Positions 49,180 through 60,648 of a DNA stretch of 64,000 bases are shown piece after piece. The notes beneath the pieces were generated by a model that worked only from the letters and a program-made list of their open reading frames with translations, made no database searches and was not told the DNA's origin. The stretch lies in contig NC_083386.1 in NCBI RefSeq assembly GCF_031755915.1, positions 18,833,001 through 18,897,000 of the forward strand, read 5' to 3'. The translations under genes and the position numbers were made by a program. The stretch's first letter is position 1, and each line of letters opens with the position of its first letter. The DNA comes from Ziziphus jujuba. Taxonomy: Eukaryota > Streptophyta > Magnoliopsida > Rosales > Rhamnaceae.

Positions 49180-52100
49180 TTCTTTTTCCTTTTCCTGTTT
49201 TCCCTCTCCCTATCCTTTACATGGGACTCTCTTCCCCTCTCCCAAAACAATTTTTCTCTCTTCCTTTCTCTCTCTCTCCTCCTCTCTCCCTCTCTCTCTC
49301 GGATCCCACAACAAGGCCATCTCCAGCTGTCGAACAGCCACACGTGCTGGCCAGCATGGTCGCCCATAGTTGGATGACCCCTGGCATCAAATCTCTGGCC
49401 GTTTGGCCAGAGGACTCGTTGTGATCAGTGCTCAATGACGACAACCGACATTCCTCAGGTTGGCCAACTTTCCAGCGGCTTTCCGCTGTGTGATCAATTT
49501 ACTCCCCTATTTTGGGTCCCCTAATCTGAAAAATGGCCTCTATTCATCCAAATTCTAAATGGTTTATGAGATATGTGGAAGGGAGGTTTGGTTGAAACTT
49601 TTCGAGCGTTTTTTGGCCATCACCAGTGAAATTGAGGCCAATGGAGGTTAACAACGTATTCCTCACCTCGTTAGCTACCTTGTTTGCAAATTATGGTGCT
49701 ATAATTAAAAATATGTCATTTTTTAAATAAATTATCACATTAAATTTGGAAATTGAAAAATGTATGTGTTTAATGTTTAAATAAAATTGTTATTTAAATT
49801 TACTGTATGAAATTTATTGTGAATTAAATATGTATGGCATTGAATTTATATTTTTGAAATTAAGGAAGCTATAGTTTTAAATTGTTTTTAAAGTATTGTT
49901 AATTTTATTGTTGAGGTTATTATGCATAATGAAATGTATTCTTATGTATTTAATTATATATGAAATTTTATGTGGTTTTAATGATATTTTCAGTATAAAT
50001 TGATTTTAAAGTTTGAGAAAATATTTATATTAATTATTGTGATCAAAAATATATTTATGCATTTAATTACTTATTTATTCATGGATTTGGTTTATGGTGG
50101 TAAAATTTAAAATATTTAAATTAATGGATTTATAAAATTTTATAGTTTTTAGATGTATCATATAATATGGATATTGTCTGGCAAGTATGTATGACAATCA
50201 TGTAGATAGTTGTTTATCCTGACGATCCTGTGGGTGCCATGGACATGAGTGTTGGTTGGCAAGTATATTTACACAGTGAGAATTAGTCGCCCCCCTCCTT
50301 GGCCCGCAGGTGGTTGTTATGGATCAGCGCATATGTTACATTCATGGTCGTTCTTGTGAGGGTAGGTGAGTATAATATAGAGTGAGCACCAACCATCTCT
50401 TCCCTTGGTCGCAGGATGACTGTTATTATAGATTAGCGTGCATATATGTATGGCCATCTTGTGGGAGCTAGGGGCCTGAGGTATGGCAAGTATAGTGTAC
50501 AATGAGCATTAGCCGCCCTCACATTTGAAGGATGACTATTTATCCAAGTTAAGTTATATTACAGGTTTCTCTTTTCAACCTCCTCATTAGGTAGTACTTG
50601 GGACACCGGATACTGTCTGGCACCACTAGTATATTGTATGGTGCATCAAGTATATTTTCATATATACTTATATATGTGTGTATGTTATGTTATATTATAT
50701 TTGTATGCACCACACCGTACGGGAACAACGATTCAATGCGGTGCATGAATAATTTAGCCTCATAACTATGTTGCCTATAAATCCAGGGGGTCAGATGGTC
50801 AATATGGGCAACCACCCCAGGTTGTATCAGTAGCAGAGTACCTGTGACAGCTGATATCATGGATTGTTGTAACATGCTATATGGTATCGTATGTACCTCC
50901 AATACGAGTGTGTATATTTCGTAGTATGTTTATAAATTTTTAAAATATGATTTTATCTTATGTTACCTTATCTATTCATGATTTGATTTCGTAATATTAT
51001 TCTTATTCGCCTATATTGCTAGTACTATTATTGTTGTTAATAATGTTGCTTTTATTAGTTATATATCTATTATTTATTATTATCATTATTATCAATTATT
51101 ATTATTACTATTATTATTACTATTATCGTCACCATCATTAATAGCGTTAATGTTTTTATTAGTATTATTGTTGTATATATTATTATTATTTATTATGATT
51201 ATTTTATTACTGTTATTATTATTATCATTGATTACTATCTTTATTATTATTATTGTTATTTTTATATGATAACCTTCGGGCAAATATCATAGCCTACGGG
51301 CAAAAATGATAGCCACAGGCAAGTATAAAAGCCTTCAGACAAGTAAGTATCTTTTGGAAAAGTGTGATAGTCTTCGGACAAGTTGTGCTATTATTGTTAT
51401 TAATTCTATTGTTATTCTTATTGTTTTATTACCCTCCTGTTTAGATTATTATTACCCTCCTTTCTACATTATGTATGGGTACGTTTATAAAACGATATTG
51501 AAATATAGTATGGCACTAAATGGGTGATGCTGCCAATTGTGGAATTATTTATAGTAACGAGGGAAAGATAAGGTGGTACTATATAAAAATGTGTTTTCAT
51601 GTAGGTAATTTTTGAGACATGCTCTACCTTTAGGGGAGCTACTGTCGGATTTTCTGTAGAACGCTTCAGTAGGATTTTTTCTAGGATCAAGGCTTATCTA
51701 GGATTCCAAAAAGGAATCCTAGATGGGTCCTGACGGTTTGGCCTTGAACCAATAATTTTTCTCCTAATGACTTTTTCTTTTGCAAATACCACAGGGAGGA
51801 TATTTTCTCTTTTTATCTTATTGTTTATCTTCACTTTTGCCGTTTCTAGAATTTTCATGGAATAGATTCCATCTGTCTTTAGACTTTAAAGGCATGTTTG
51901 AAAGAATTTTCATATGTTTCTAAATAGTCCATTAATTCTATTGCTGATAATTTTTCTATATCCTCAAATCCTTCAATGATAATGGTAATTACATCATATA
52001 TATATATATATATATATTTTTTGCAACTTATCAATATTTTTTCTATAGCTTTCTTTTCTGAGATATTTTCTCTATAAACTCTCAATTGATTAACTATTTC

Positions 52101-54169
52101 GTTTATCCTTAAATAATAATCTTTAGTGGTCTCATTAACTTTCATTTTTAAATTTTCAAAAACTCTTCTTTGATTTTGCACTTTATGGCATGTGCCTTAG
52201 AATTGTCTTGAAATTGCTTTCTTGTTTACCCTATGCCTCCTTAGCACTTGTAGCTCTCATAATTTTTGAAAAGATTTTCATCTACTACAACTTGTTGCAA
52301 AATGAGCAACGCTTGAGAATCTTTTTGTCAATTCTTTTGAAGCTCCTTTATTTTAGCACTGTCCAGTTGTGTAACGTCGGTACGAATATCATATCCCTCG
52401 CTAACAATACTCCACAGGCCCTGTGATTTAAAATAATTGGTTAATTTAGTAGACGATAAAATTATTGTTTTCATCAAGGAAAACTGAACTATCGAGGTGA
52501 TAGTTTTGTTAGACATTATAAAAGAAAAAGTTACGTTTAATATTGAAAGAATGTGGCTTGATACCACTGATGATTAAAAAAACGTAGGTAAGGCATAGGA
52601 TATCGAATAGAAATAGATAAAAAATATATATATTTTTTCAAGCTGGAGGAGGGGATAATTGAATTGATAATTCAAATAGGCTCGCGGCAGTAGGTAGAAT
52701 ATAGTTAATTAGTTGATTGGCTTACTTTAGCTCCACGCGTATGAAAACCAGCCTTCCATGTATAGAGTTGTATTTTGTAGACGACCTTCGTAGCCTCTTT
52801 AATGTTCTAGTATGACGGTGCTTTCTGTTGATTTCTAGATATTTTCTCCCATCAATTCTAAAGCTTTTCTATATCTATTATTATTTTATTTACTTTTTTT
52901 GCTGAATTCTAAAGCTTTCCTTGGTGGCCAAGCCTATAAGAAATTTCTTGATAATTCTATAACTTTCGGAAGTCCTCTACCAATCTACACCATTATATAT
53001 ATATATATATATATTGGTGAATCTATAATAACTTTATCAAGGTGAAATTAGTTTGTGCCACTTTTTCTAGTGAGAAAAAGATAGAGCTACTAGTTTAGGG
53101 ACTGCTACTGTTACATGTTTTTAAATGAACAAGTTTTATTGATTAATATGGATGAAACATCAGCCATTAATATCTATTAAATGTCAAAAAAATTTCAGGA
53201 AAAGAAGACATGGATAGATTAATAAACAGTGTACCGGGCATGGAAAGTTTCCTACGGTGCCGAGACCTCCCAAATTTCTGCCGACTAAGCGATCTAACTA
53301 ACCAGAGTCTCCATCATCTTGTGCAAGAGACCCACCACAGCAAACGAGCCAAAGCACTCATACTCAACACTTTTGAAGACCTGGAGGCACCAATACTCTC
53401 CCACATACAAACTCAATTTCCCAAAATCTACTCTATTGGACCTCTCCACACGCACCTTAAACACAAGCTTGCCACTGTAGCCTCTTCATCTCAATCTTCC
53501 AACAGTTTCTTAGAGGTTGACAGAAGTTGCATCGCATGGCTCAATGCTCAGCCTGCGAAGTCTGTAATTTATGTCAGTTTTGGTAGCCTTGCGGTTATTG
53601 TAAAAGACCAGCTCATGGAGTTTTGGCATGGTTTGGTGAATAGTAATACAAGATTCTTGTGGGTTATACGGACTGACTTGGTCACGAAAGAAGGTGACAG
53701 CGCTCAAATACTCGCGGAGCTTTTGGATGAAACAAAAGAAAGGTGGTTTATAGTGGGTTGGGCGCCCCAAGAAGAAGTACTTGCTCATCCGGCTGTGGGA
53801 GGGTTTTTGACTCACAGTGGGTGGAATTCAACTCTAGAAAGTATAGTTGCTGGAGTGCCGATGATTTGTTGGCCTTACTTTGCAGATCAGCAGGTGAATA
53901 GTAGATTCGTGAGTGAGGTATGGAAGATTGGTATAGACATGAAGGATGTTTGTGATAGACAAATTGTGGAGAAAGTGGTGAACGATTTGATGGTGGAAAG
54001 AAGGGAGGAGTTTGAGAGAGTAGCAGAGGAGATGAGTATGTTGGCAAGGAAAAGTGTGAACGAGGGTGGATCGTCTTACTGTAATTTGGAACGTTTGATA
54101 GAGGATATAAGGTTGGCAAGGAGCGGAAGATTTGGCAGCTCTAAGTTGATGCGTGATCATACTCCATGA
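41764..54169 (+). CDS. UDP-glycosyltransferase (UGT709/UGT85-like), two exons
   Basis: Family 1 glycosyltransferase: transfers a sugar, usually glucose, from UDP-sugar to a small lipophilic acceptor in the cytosol. CDS: join(41764..42310, 53199..54169), 505 aa; donor CGAG|GTAAAT and acceptor TTTCAG|GA, phase 1, rebuilding GELPIRGKEDMDRL without a break. Exon 1 has the N-terminal FPFPLQGHVNSML with catalytic His31 and the partner Asp135 in CIIAD. Exon 2 has the 44-residue PSPG box (370-413, WAPQ to DQ), whose final Gln usually marks UDP-glucose use; its core reads HSGWNS where most UGTs have HCGWNS. The sequence closely resembles, from memory of the family, 7-deoxyloganetic acid glucosyltransferases, but the acceptor cannot be deduced. 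No stops or frameshifts. The N-terminus before PPRVLIFPFP is ~17 residues; an internal Met8 is an alternative start. The ~10.9-kb intron is full of transposons, so expression is uncertain. Confidence 0.9.
43217..45226. mobile_element. Pair of LTR-like direct repeats with a ~0.9-kb interior
   Basis: About 480-bp repeats at 43,217-43,695 and ~620-bp at 44,607-45,226 share TGGATTATGAGG, GATTATTAGAAGTATAAGTT, TTAGACC/TTAGATCCTTT and CACAATCAGA. The interior has a 63-codon frame at 43,908 and no recognised domain. It looks like a non-autonomous LTR retrotransposon (TRIM/LARD type) inserted between the RNase H and 3' LTR of copia element 2. TSD and primer-binding site were not established; a tandem duplication is the alternative. 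Confidence 0.5.
46014..47073 (+). mobile_element. TRIM-like short derivative of gypsy family A
   Basis: Two short LTRs (46,014-46,438 and 46,677-47,073) surround a 238-bp interior that keeps only a primer-binding site and a 3' purine-rich end. TSD ttttg occurs at 46,009-46,013 and 47,074-47,078. LTR heads (CCCAACCTAAGAAAATGC) and tails (GGTTCCRATAAG then GATGGGTCCTGA) match the 3-kb family A LTRs, but the middle 2.5 kb is missing in both. With no coding capacity it would need proteins supplied by a full-length relative. Confidence 0.82.
46443..46454 (+). other. Primer-binding site of the TRIM-like element
   Basis: TGGTATCAGAGC is an exact complement of the initiator tRNA-Met 3' end and lies five bases inside the 5' LTR. 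Confidence 0.9.
48638..51735 (+). mobile_element. Complete solo LTR, gypsy family A, in the UGT intron
   Basis: It starts TGTAACACCCCAGCC and ends GATGGGTCCTGACG (last base changed), with perfect flanks gtttg (48,633-48,637 and 51,736-51,740). It is 3098 bp long with no internal domain. Inside are a CT-rich stretch (49,147-49,300), three diverged ~125-bp tandem units around 50,200-50,540 (each with a GTGAGCA..CGCCC-like start and GGATGACTRTTAT-like middle) and ATT-rich microsatellites (51,020-51,260). It separates the gag and pol parts of copia element 2. Confidence 0.9.
51020..51260. repeat. ATT-type microsatellite region
   Basis: Imperfect (TTA)n repeats with TTG, TCA and TAC variants lie near the end of the family A solo LTR. 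They generate the Asn-rich artefactual frame on the minus strand. Confidence 0.9.
51879..52545 (-). pseudogene. Copia element 2 gag remnant
   Basis: Minus-strand frames starting near 52,519 (MSNKTITSIVQF) run through LWSIVSEGYD and DSAKIKELQKN to a 100-codon stretch (52,181-51,879) with NEIVNQLRVYREN, ILISCKKY and AIELMDYLETYE. This is the UBN2-type gag pattern of Ty1/copia, in which the LW..V..G start and the late L...E..L helix are landmarks. Stops near 52,330 and 52,190 and an (AT)n expansion encoding IYIYIY break it. It begins just after the primer-binding site. Confidence 0.75.
52555..52566 (-). other. Primer-binding site of copia element 2
   Basis: The minus strand reads TGGTATCAAGCC, close to the initiator tRNA-Met complement. 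It lies one base inside the right-hand LTR, which confirms that the element points leftwards. Confidence 0.75.
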
Positions 54170-54425
54170 CATTACTGGCGGATCTTGTGTCCCCTTTTTT
54201 TTGTTTCCATTTATGTCCGTCATTAATATAATGCTAAATCATTGAAAAACATTTATTGAATGAATATAAAAAATTAGCTGCTTTATAAGATTAAATGAAA
54301 TTCGTATCGTTGGTTAGACAGAAAGGAAGACACAAAAATGATAATAGAAGGCTTCATCCCCTTGCTAGCTATACTTCGGTTAGCTTGTAAGTTATTTTCA
54401 TTTTCTAGCACCAGCGTAAAATAAA

Positions 54426-54710
54426 GGATAATTGACGTGTTTTTTCCTTGAACTGACAATATTTTGTCATTTTAATTCCTAAATTCAAAATTTTGGCACT
54501 TTAGTTTCTAAATTTAAATTTTACTTGCACAAACAATTTTTGAATTGAATTTCGCTTGCATAGATGATCCTTAAATTGATCATGTTATGTTAATTTAAAA
54601 ACCCTTTTTAAAGATAAATTCGACTTTAGAGACAAAAAGACCAAAAAAAAATGTTCGAAGGACTAAAATGCCAAAGTTTTAGTTCAGAAAGAAACATGCC
54701 AACTGCCCTC
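54426..54710. mobile_element. 285-bp MITE downstream of the UGT gene
   Basis: Imperfect ~50-bp inverted repeats (left GGATAATTGACGTGTTTTTT; right, reversed, GAGGGCAGTTGGCATGTTTC) are flanked by aaataaa at 54,419-54,425 and 54,711-54,717. No coding capacity. It lies about 250 bp past the UGT stop codon. Confidence 0.6.
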
Positions 54711-54717
54711 AAATAAA

Positions 54718-55256
54718 TTTAGATCTCTACACAGTATTGTACATGAAGAAGTAAATAAATGGAATTATGACCATTTTGATTACAAAAGGGAAAAATAAAT
54801 AAATTAACCCCCCTCATTTTCAGTGGTATCAAGTTCATTCTGAAAAGTTGAGTACCTTTACAATTTATTATAAAAGCTTATATTTTTATAAGCAATTGAA
54901 ATATCTTTATATTCAACACTAAATTTTAGCTGTTGGACAAGAGATCTATTTTATATTTTAATTATCTTAACAGTGCTACTAATTAGACTCGCTTGATCGT
55001 AGTTAAATTACTAAAATAAATAATAAATTACTAAAATAATTTATTAAAATTCAACAATTAAATTAATATTTAGTTGCTCTTGTTTCATTAAATCCCCCTC
55101 ACCCCCCCCCCCCCCCCCCCAAAAAAAAACAAAAACAAAACGGCCGCCCCAGGAAAAGAAAAAAAAAAAAAAACCAAAAAAAAGAAAAAAGAAGCAGAAG
55201 AAGAAGAAGAAGAAAGGAGTTGCTACTTTAAAGTGCACGAATTTTTTTATTTTCAA
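54718..55256. other. Low-complexity spacer with a poly(C) run
   Basis: AT-rich sequence, followed by 19 C (55,102-55,120) and A/AAG-rich tracts to 55,216. Frames across it are compositional artefacts. No gene seen. Confidence 0.6.
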
Positions 55257-57508
55257 TTTTTTTTTTTTTTTTTTGGGGCTAAACTGACTGCATTAAAATT
55301 ACAAAACCGGTCTACATCCTGCTTGTAACTTCAAAAGAAGGAGAGATCTAGGCTAAAAAGGACAAGGCTGAATCAATATACCTGAACAAGAATCGGCCAA
55401 AGAGCACAAAAAAATTAGCAATTGAATTACAAATTCTTGGCACCTACTCTATATTATAAGAACTAAAGCTAGAGAGCTTTTTATAAATATATGCCGCATA
55501 GCAATACATTCCCAGCCAGGGGGGATCTTTAGCTGATAAAACGGCATTAATCACAACTTGGCAATCTTCTTCAAAAACCACTTTCCTCCAACCTTGAGAA
55601 AATGCTAAATCAATAGCCTACTCTAAAGTAGAACATTCAGCAAGGACAACATTGGAGGTTGAAATTTTCTTAGACCACATTTTCAAAACATCTCCCCAAT
55701 GATCCCAGGTCACCACGACTCAGCAAGGACAACATTGGAGCTTGAAATTTTCTTAGACCACATTTTCAGAACATCTCCACAATGATCCCAGGCCACCACT
55801 TCAATAGCTGAAGCATCCTCCTTAACAAAAGCATCAAAATTTAATTTAATGAGACCAATCATGTAATTTACCCTTTATTTTCTTCTAAAATGTTTAATGT
55901 ATTTTTTTATTAAATTGCCAAAATTGAGGATGCCCCCACCCAAAACAGAAAAAAAAAAAAGAAAAAAAAAAAGAAAATTTACTCCCACACACCCCAAATG
56001 TAGTACTATAGTTTTTTTTTTTTTTTTCTCTCCTTTTATCCTTTTTTTTCTTAGTTTAACTGCATTTTTTTCTCATTTATCTTATTTTTTTTCATCTCTT
56101 ACTTACTTATGATCGTACTTATTAAATATAGTTCTACAATATAATACTTTTTTTAAGTATAAGTAATTACAAATTTTAAAAATAATGATCATTTACAATT
56201 ACAATGTATACAATTAGTTCATAACAAAATAACTATAGAAGTAAAACAAAAAACAATAGCTATTTATAAGTTATATTTATTTAACTAATATTTTATGTTG
56301 TTTTAATTATAAAGATGCCAATTCTTCATTTTAATGGCTAATTTTATTGTTATTTTTCTTGTTCTCCATGTATTTTTCGGTTAACTAATTTCTAACAAAA
56401 TCTAAAATAATTTTTTTTCTTTTTTTTTTTTCTCTTTTTGCTTTAAACTATGATTTTTTTATGTAAATTTTTAATGTATTTATTGTGAATGTCAAATCAT
56501 TGTCAAAATATTGAAATCATATTGTTCTAAAAAAATAAAATTAGAGAAAAATAATAAACAAGTAAAACTATTTAATTTATTAAGAAAAAAATCTGATTAG
56601 TTGGGCTAGCTACAATAAATAAAAAAAGAAATGTTCTGCATATATAAATGTCCGAAATTCCAAAAAAATATATAAATAAATAAAAAACGAACCATTACAT
56701 TACTCAATATACCCCTAATAATAATTCTTGGGTCCATTACAGTAATCACATCTAATATAAAGATGTTCAATAGCTTTAAAATTTTGAAAACAAAAGGGAC
56801 ATTTATCATTTAAATTAGCAATATACCTTTTCATTGAAGCTTTGGTTGGCATACCACCCTTTGAAATTTTCCATAAAAAGAATTTTATTCTCTCATGGAT
56901 ATCAGCTTTCCATAATAGCTTCCGTACGCAAGAAAGAGTTCTACTAAACTTGCTAGCATTAGCTTCCCAATAAGCAGATTTGGTTGAAAATCACCTTTTT
57001 TGGAAGCAAGCAAAATCAGTTTATCTTCATGATAAGGTCTTCCCCTTTAAATATCCAGAATAGCTCTTACACTTCCTACAACAAAAGGTTCATTTGTTAA
57101 ATCGACATTCCAAGCTAATCTATCTTGACTTATTACGGGAAGGGTTCAAACACTTGCAAATATATGGAACCAAGGATCTTTCCAAACAACTATTAAATGC
57201 TCATTCCAAACCATAAGGCAAGTTTTTTGCTTATTGATGTCTCTTGTAGCCATAATTCTTTTCCAGATGTATGAATGATTCTTGGCAACCTTGCAATATA
57301 AGAAACTATCCAGTCAACAATATTTAGTTCTCAAAATTTTTATCCATAATCTACTTTTATTGGCAACCATAATCCAACCCAACCTTCCCAAAAGTGCCTA
57401 ATGAAAATTAACGACTAACCTTATTCCCAATCCTCTACACATTTTTTGTTGACAAATTTTATTCCAAGCTATTAAGTTCCAATCATTTCTATAGCTATTA
57501 AAACCATT
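55257..57508 (-). mobile_element. LINE (non-LTR retrotransposon) remnant with poly(A) tail
   Basis: The minus strand ends at 55,257-55,274 in 18 A, the expected 3' tail. Upstream of it is an RNase H-like domain (about 55,850-55,440): KLNFDAFVKED, NVVLAECSTLE, AIDLAFSQGWRKVVFEEDCQ. Further up (about 56,990-56,640) is the zinc-binding RT tail: FSRTLSCVRKLLWKADIHER, IKFFLWKISKGGMPTKASM, then CPFC and a later H..C pair. RT-like sequence continues toward 57,460. Stops and frameshifts are common. The CACTA element begins at 57,509, so it either truncated or inserted into the LINE. Confidence 0.75.
55638..55800. repeat. 83-bp tandem duplication within the LINE RNase H region
   Basis: CAGCAAGGACAACATTGGAG begins at 55,638 and again at 55,721; the two ~80-bp copies differ at only a few positions. 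The duplication repeats the WSKKISTSNVVLAE-type segment. Confidence 0.95.
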
Positions 57509-57719
57509 CACTACGCGAAAAATAAGCTCTAGCGACACATTATTAGCGACGCTACGAGAAAAATGCGTCTAAAAAAATAATACCGCGACTCTGAGGTTAA
57601 TACGTCAGTAAAAATTCGACCAATCGACGACGCATAAAAAAAAAGGTGTCGTCGAGAAGTCGCGAGAAACAAACACACACGACGCATAATATTTAGAGTC
57701 GCTGAATAAACATAGTTAT

Positions 57720-59020
57720 GCGTCGCCTATTAGTGTAACATTGTTTTTTTCTTTTTTTTTTGTTTTGCGTTTTTTTAAGTATGTAATAGTTGATGTTCTT
57801 TCAAATTTAAATAACAAGTGAAAATGTTTAAATATTTGGGAAAATATTTTATTGATATAAGGCGACGTATACACTATTATGCGTCGCCCATTAGGGAAAA
57901 AATTTATATTTTTTGTTGTTTTTTCTAAGTATTAAACAGTTGATATTCTTTTAACTTTAAATAACAAGTGAAAATGTTTAAGCAGCATGACATTTTTTTT
58001 TTTGAAAAAAATATTTTAAAAGATTTATTAATGATATCAGGAGACAAGAAGAATTGCGGGTCGCCTATTAGTCTATTATCATAAATTTTTTTTGAAATTT
58101 TTAGTAAGTATTAAACAGTTGATTTCTTTCAACTTTAAATAACAAGTGAAAATGTTATAGCTGCTTCACAGTGATTTTTTTTTTTTTTTGTTTTCTCAAA
58201 TACATTTTTAGCAAATATGTTATTGATATATGGCGACGCATAAATACCATTATGCGTCGCCTATTATGGTGAAATTTTTTTTTTTTTTTGTGTTTTTCTG
58301 ATTTCTTTCAACTTTAAATAACAAGTGAAAATGTTATAGCTGCTTCACAGTGCTGTTTTTTTGTTTTTTCAAATAAATTTATAGAAAATATGTTATTGAT
58401 TTATGGCGACGCATAAATACCATTATGCGTCGCCTATTATTGTGAAATTTTTTTTTTTTTGTGTCTTTTTGATTTGTTTCAACTTTAAATAAAAAGTGAA
58501 AATGTTATAGCTGCTTCACAGTGATTTTTTTTTTGTTTTGTCAAATAAATTTTTAGCAAATATTTTATTTATATATGGCGACGCATAAATACCATTATGC
58601 GTCGCCTAATATTGTGAAAAACTTTTTTTTTGGTGTTTTTCTGATTTGTTTCCACTTTAAATAAAAAGTGAAAATGTTATAGCTGCTTCACAGTGATTTA
58701 ATTTTTTTGATTTTTTTAATAAATTTTTACCAAAAAGTTTCTTGATATATGGCGACGTCTAGTATTGTGAAACAGGAAGATTTTAAAAAAAACACCTTCT
58801 CTAACTAGTTTAAATCTTTTAACTGGTTATTTGATGCAGGGATAAAATCAGATTGATTAAAAAAATAAAAAAATAAAACTCATTTATGTTGTTTAAATAT
58901 TTTCACTGCTTATTTGATGATGTAAGAAAATCAAATTGTTAAAAACCGTGGTTTTTTTGAAAGAAAAAAAAAAAAAGAGTACTAGGCGACGCATAATACT
59001 GCTTATGCGTCGCCTAAACC

Positions 59021-59067
<47 letters not shown>

Positions 59068-59549
59068 CTCTTTATATTATTTCAATATCTTCACTAGTTA
59101 TTTCATGCTCAGCTAAAATCCAATTGTTAAAAATGAAGGTTTAAAAAATATATATATATAGGGTATTAGGCGACGCATAATCATGGTTATGCGTCGCCTA
59201 TTACTAAAATTCAAAAAAAAAAAAAACAAACTCTGTTTATCATCTTTAAATATTTTCACTGGTCATTTGATGCTGGAAGAAAATCAAATTGTTAAACAGG
59301 AAGATTTTAAAAAAAACACCTTCTCTAACTAGTTTAAATCTTTTAACTCGTTATTTGATGCAGGGATAAAATCAGATTGATTAAAAAAATAAAAAAACAA
59401 AACTCATTTATGTTGTTTAAATATTTTCACTGCTTATTTGATGATGGAAGAAAATCAAATTGTTAAAAACCATGGTTTTTTTGAAAGAAGAAAAAAAAAA
59501 AAAAAGGTATTAGGCGACGCATAATACTGCTTATGCGTCGCCTAAACCC

Positions 59550-59595
<46 letters not shown>

Positions 59596-60074
59596 CTCTT
59601 TATATTGTTTCAATATCTTCACTGGTTATTTCATGCTCAGCTAAAATCCAATTGTTAAAAATGAAGGTTTAAAAAATATATATATATAGGGTATTAGGCG
59701 ACGCATAATCATGGTTATGCGTCGCCTATTACTAAAATTCAAAAAAAAAAAAACAAACTCTGTTTATCATCTTTAAATATTTTCACTGGTCATTTGATGC
59801 TGGAAGAAAATCAAATTGTTAAACAGGAAGATTTTAAAAAAAACACCTTCTCTAACTAGTTTAAATCTTTTAACTGGTTATTTGATGCAGGGATAAAATC
59901 AGATTGATTAAAAAAATAAAAAAACAAAACTCATTTATGTTGTTTAAATATTTTCACTGCTTATTTGATGATGGAAGAAAATCAAATTGTTAAAAACCAT
60001 GGTTTTTTTGAAAGAAGAAAAAAAAAAAAAAGGTATTAGGCGACGCATAATACTGCTTATGCGTCGCCTAAACC

Positions 60075-60121
<47 letters not shown>

Positions 60122-60604
60122 CTCTTTATATTGTTTCAATATCTTCACTGGTTATTTCATGCTCAGCTAAAATCCAATTGTTAAAAATGAAGGTTTAAAA
60201 AATATATATATATAGGGTATTAGGCGACGCATAATCATGGTTATGCGTCGCCTATTACTAAAATTCAAAAAAAAAAAAACAAACTCTGTTTATCATCTTT
60301 AAATATTTTCACTGGTCATTTGATGCTGGAAGAAAATCAAATTGTTAAACAGGAAGATTTTAAAAAAAACACCTTCTCTAACTAGTTTAAATCTTTTAAC
60401 TGGTTATTTGATGCAGGGATAAAATCAGATTGATTAAAAAAATAAAAAAACAAAACTCATTTATGTTGTTTAAATATTTTCACTGCTTATTTGATGATGG
60501 AAGAAAATCAAATTGTTAAAAACCATGGTTTTTTTGAAAGAAGAAAAAAAAATGAGGTATTAGGCGACGCATAATACTGCTTATGCGTCGCCTAAACCCT
60601 AAAT

Positions 60605-60648
<44 letters not shown>

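Larger units (their letters stand above)
42715..52990 (-). mobile_element. Ty1/copia element 2, minus strand, in the UGT intron
   Basis: Diverged direct repeats flank it: 42,715-43,175 (3' LTR) and 52,568 to about 52,990 (5' LTR). They share blocks such as GGTAGAATATA, TCTAGATATTTTCYCC-like sequence, CATCAATTCTA and GCTTTCCTTGGTG. Read on the minus strand: 5' LTR, primer-binding site (52,566-52,555), gag (to 51,879), a solo LTR insertion, then RT and RNase H (48,110-45,300), split by a TRIM-like element, and the 3' LTR. The left LTR has ~110 bp that the right lacks. Outer ends are approximate; (AT)n runs obscure them and no TSD was found. Net element length without insertions is roughly 4 kb, so it has large deletions. 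Confidence 0.75.
42311..53198 (+). other. 10.9-kb transposon-filled intron of the UGT gene
   Basis: It lies between the two UGT exons with canonical GT (42,311) and AG (53,197-53,198). Reading on from exon 1 gives 87 further codons before a stop at 42,571-42,573, so intron retention would yield a truncated protein without the PSPG box. Nearly all the intron is one minus-strand copia element plus insertions in it. UGTs of this clade usually have a short intron at this position. Confidence 0.85.

Noticed and set aside
49035..49369. Frames of 91 and 110 codons, Ser/Leu- or Arg/Glu-rich
   Set aside because: They come from CT/GA-rich low-complexity sequence inside a solo LTR and occur on both strands.
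53510..54223. Antisense frames of 101-129 codons opposite UGT exon 2
   Set aside because: They are shadows of the coding strand with no domain resemblance.
59987..60184. Lys-rich 65-codon frame
   Set aside because: It is produced by poly(A) runs in the palindromic tandem units.
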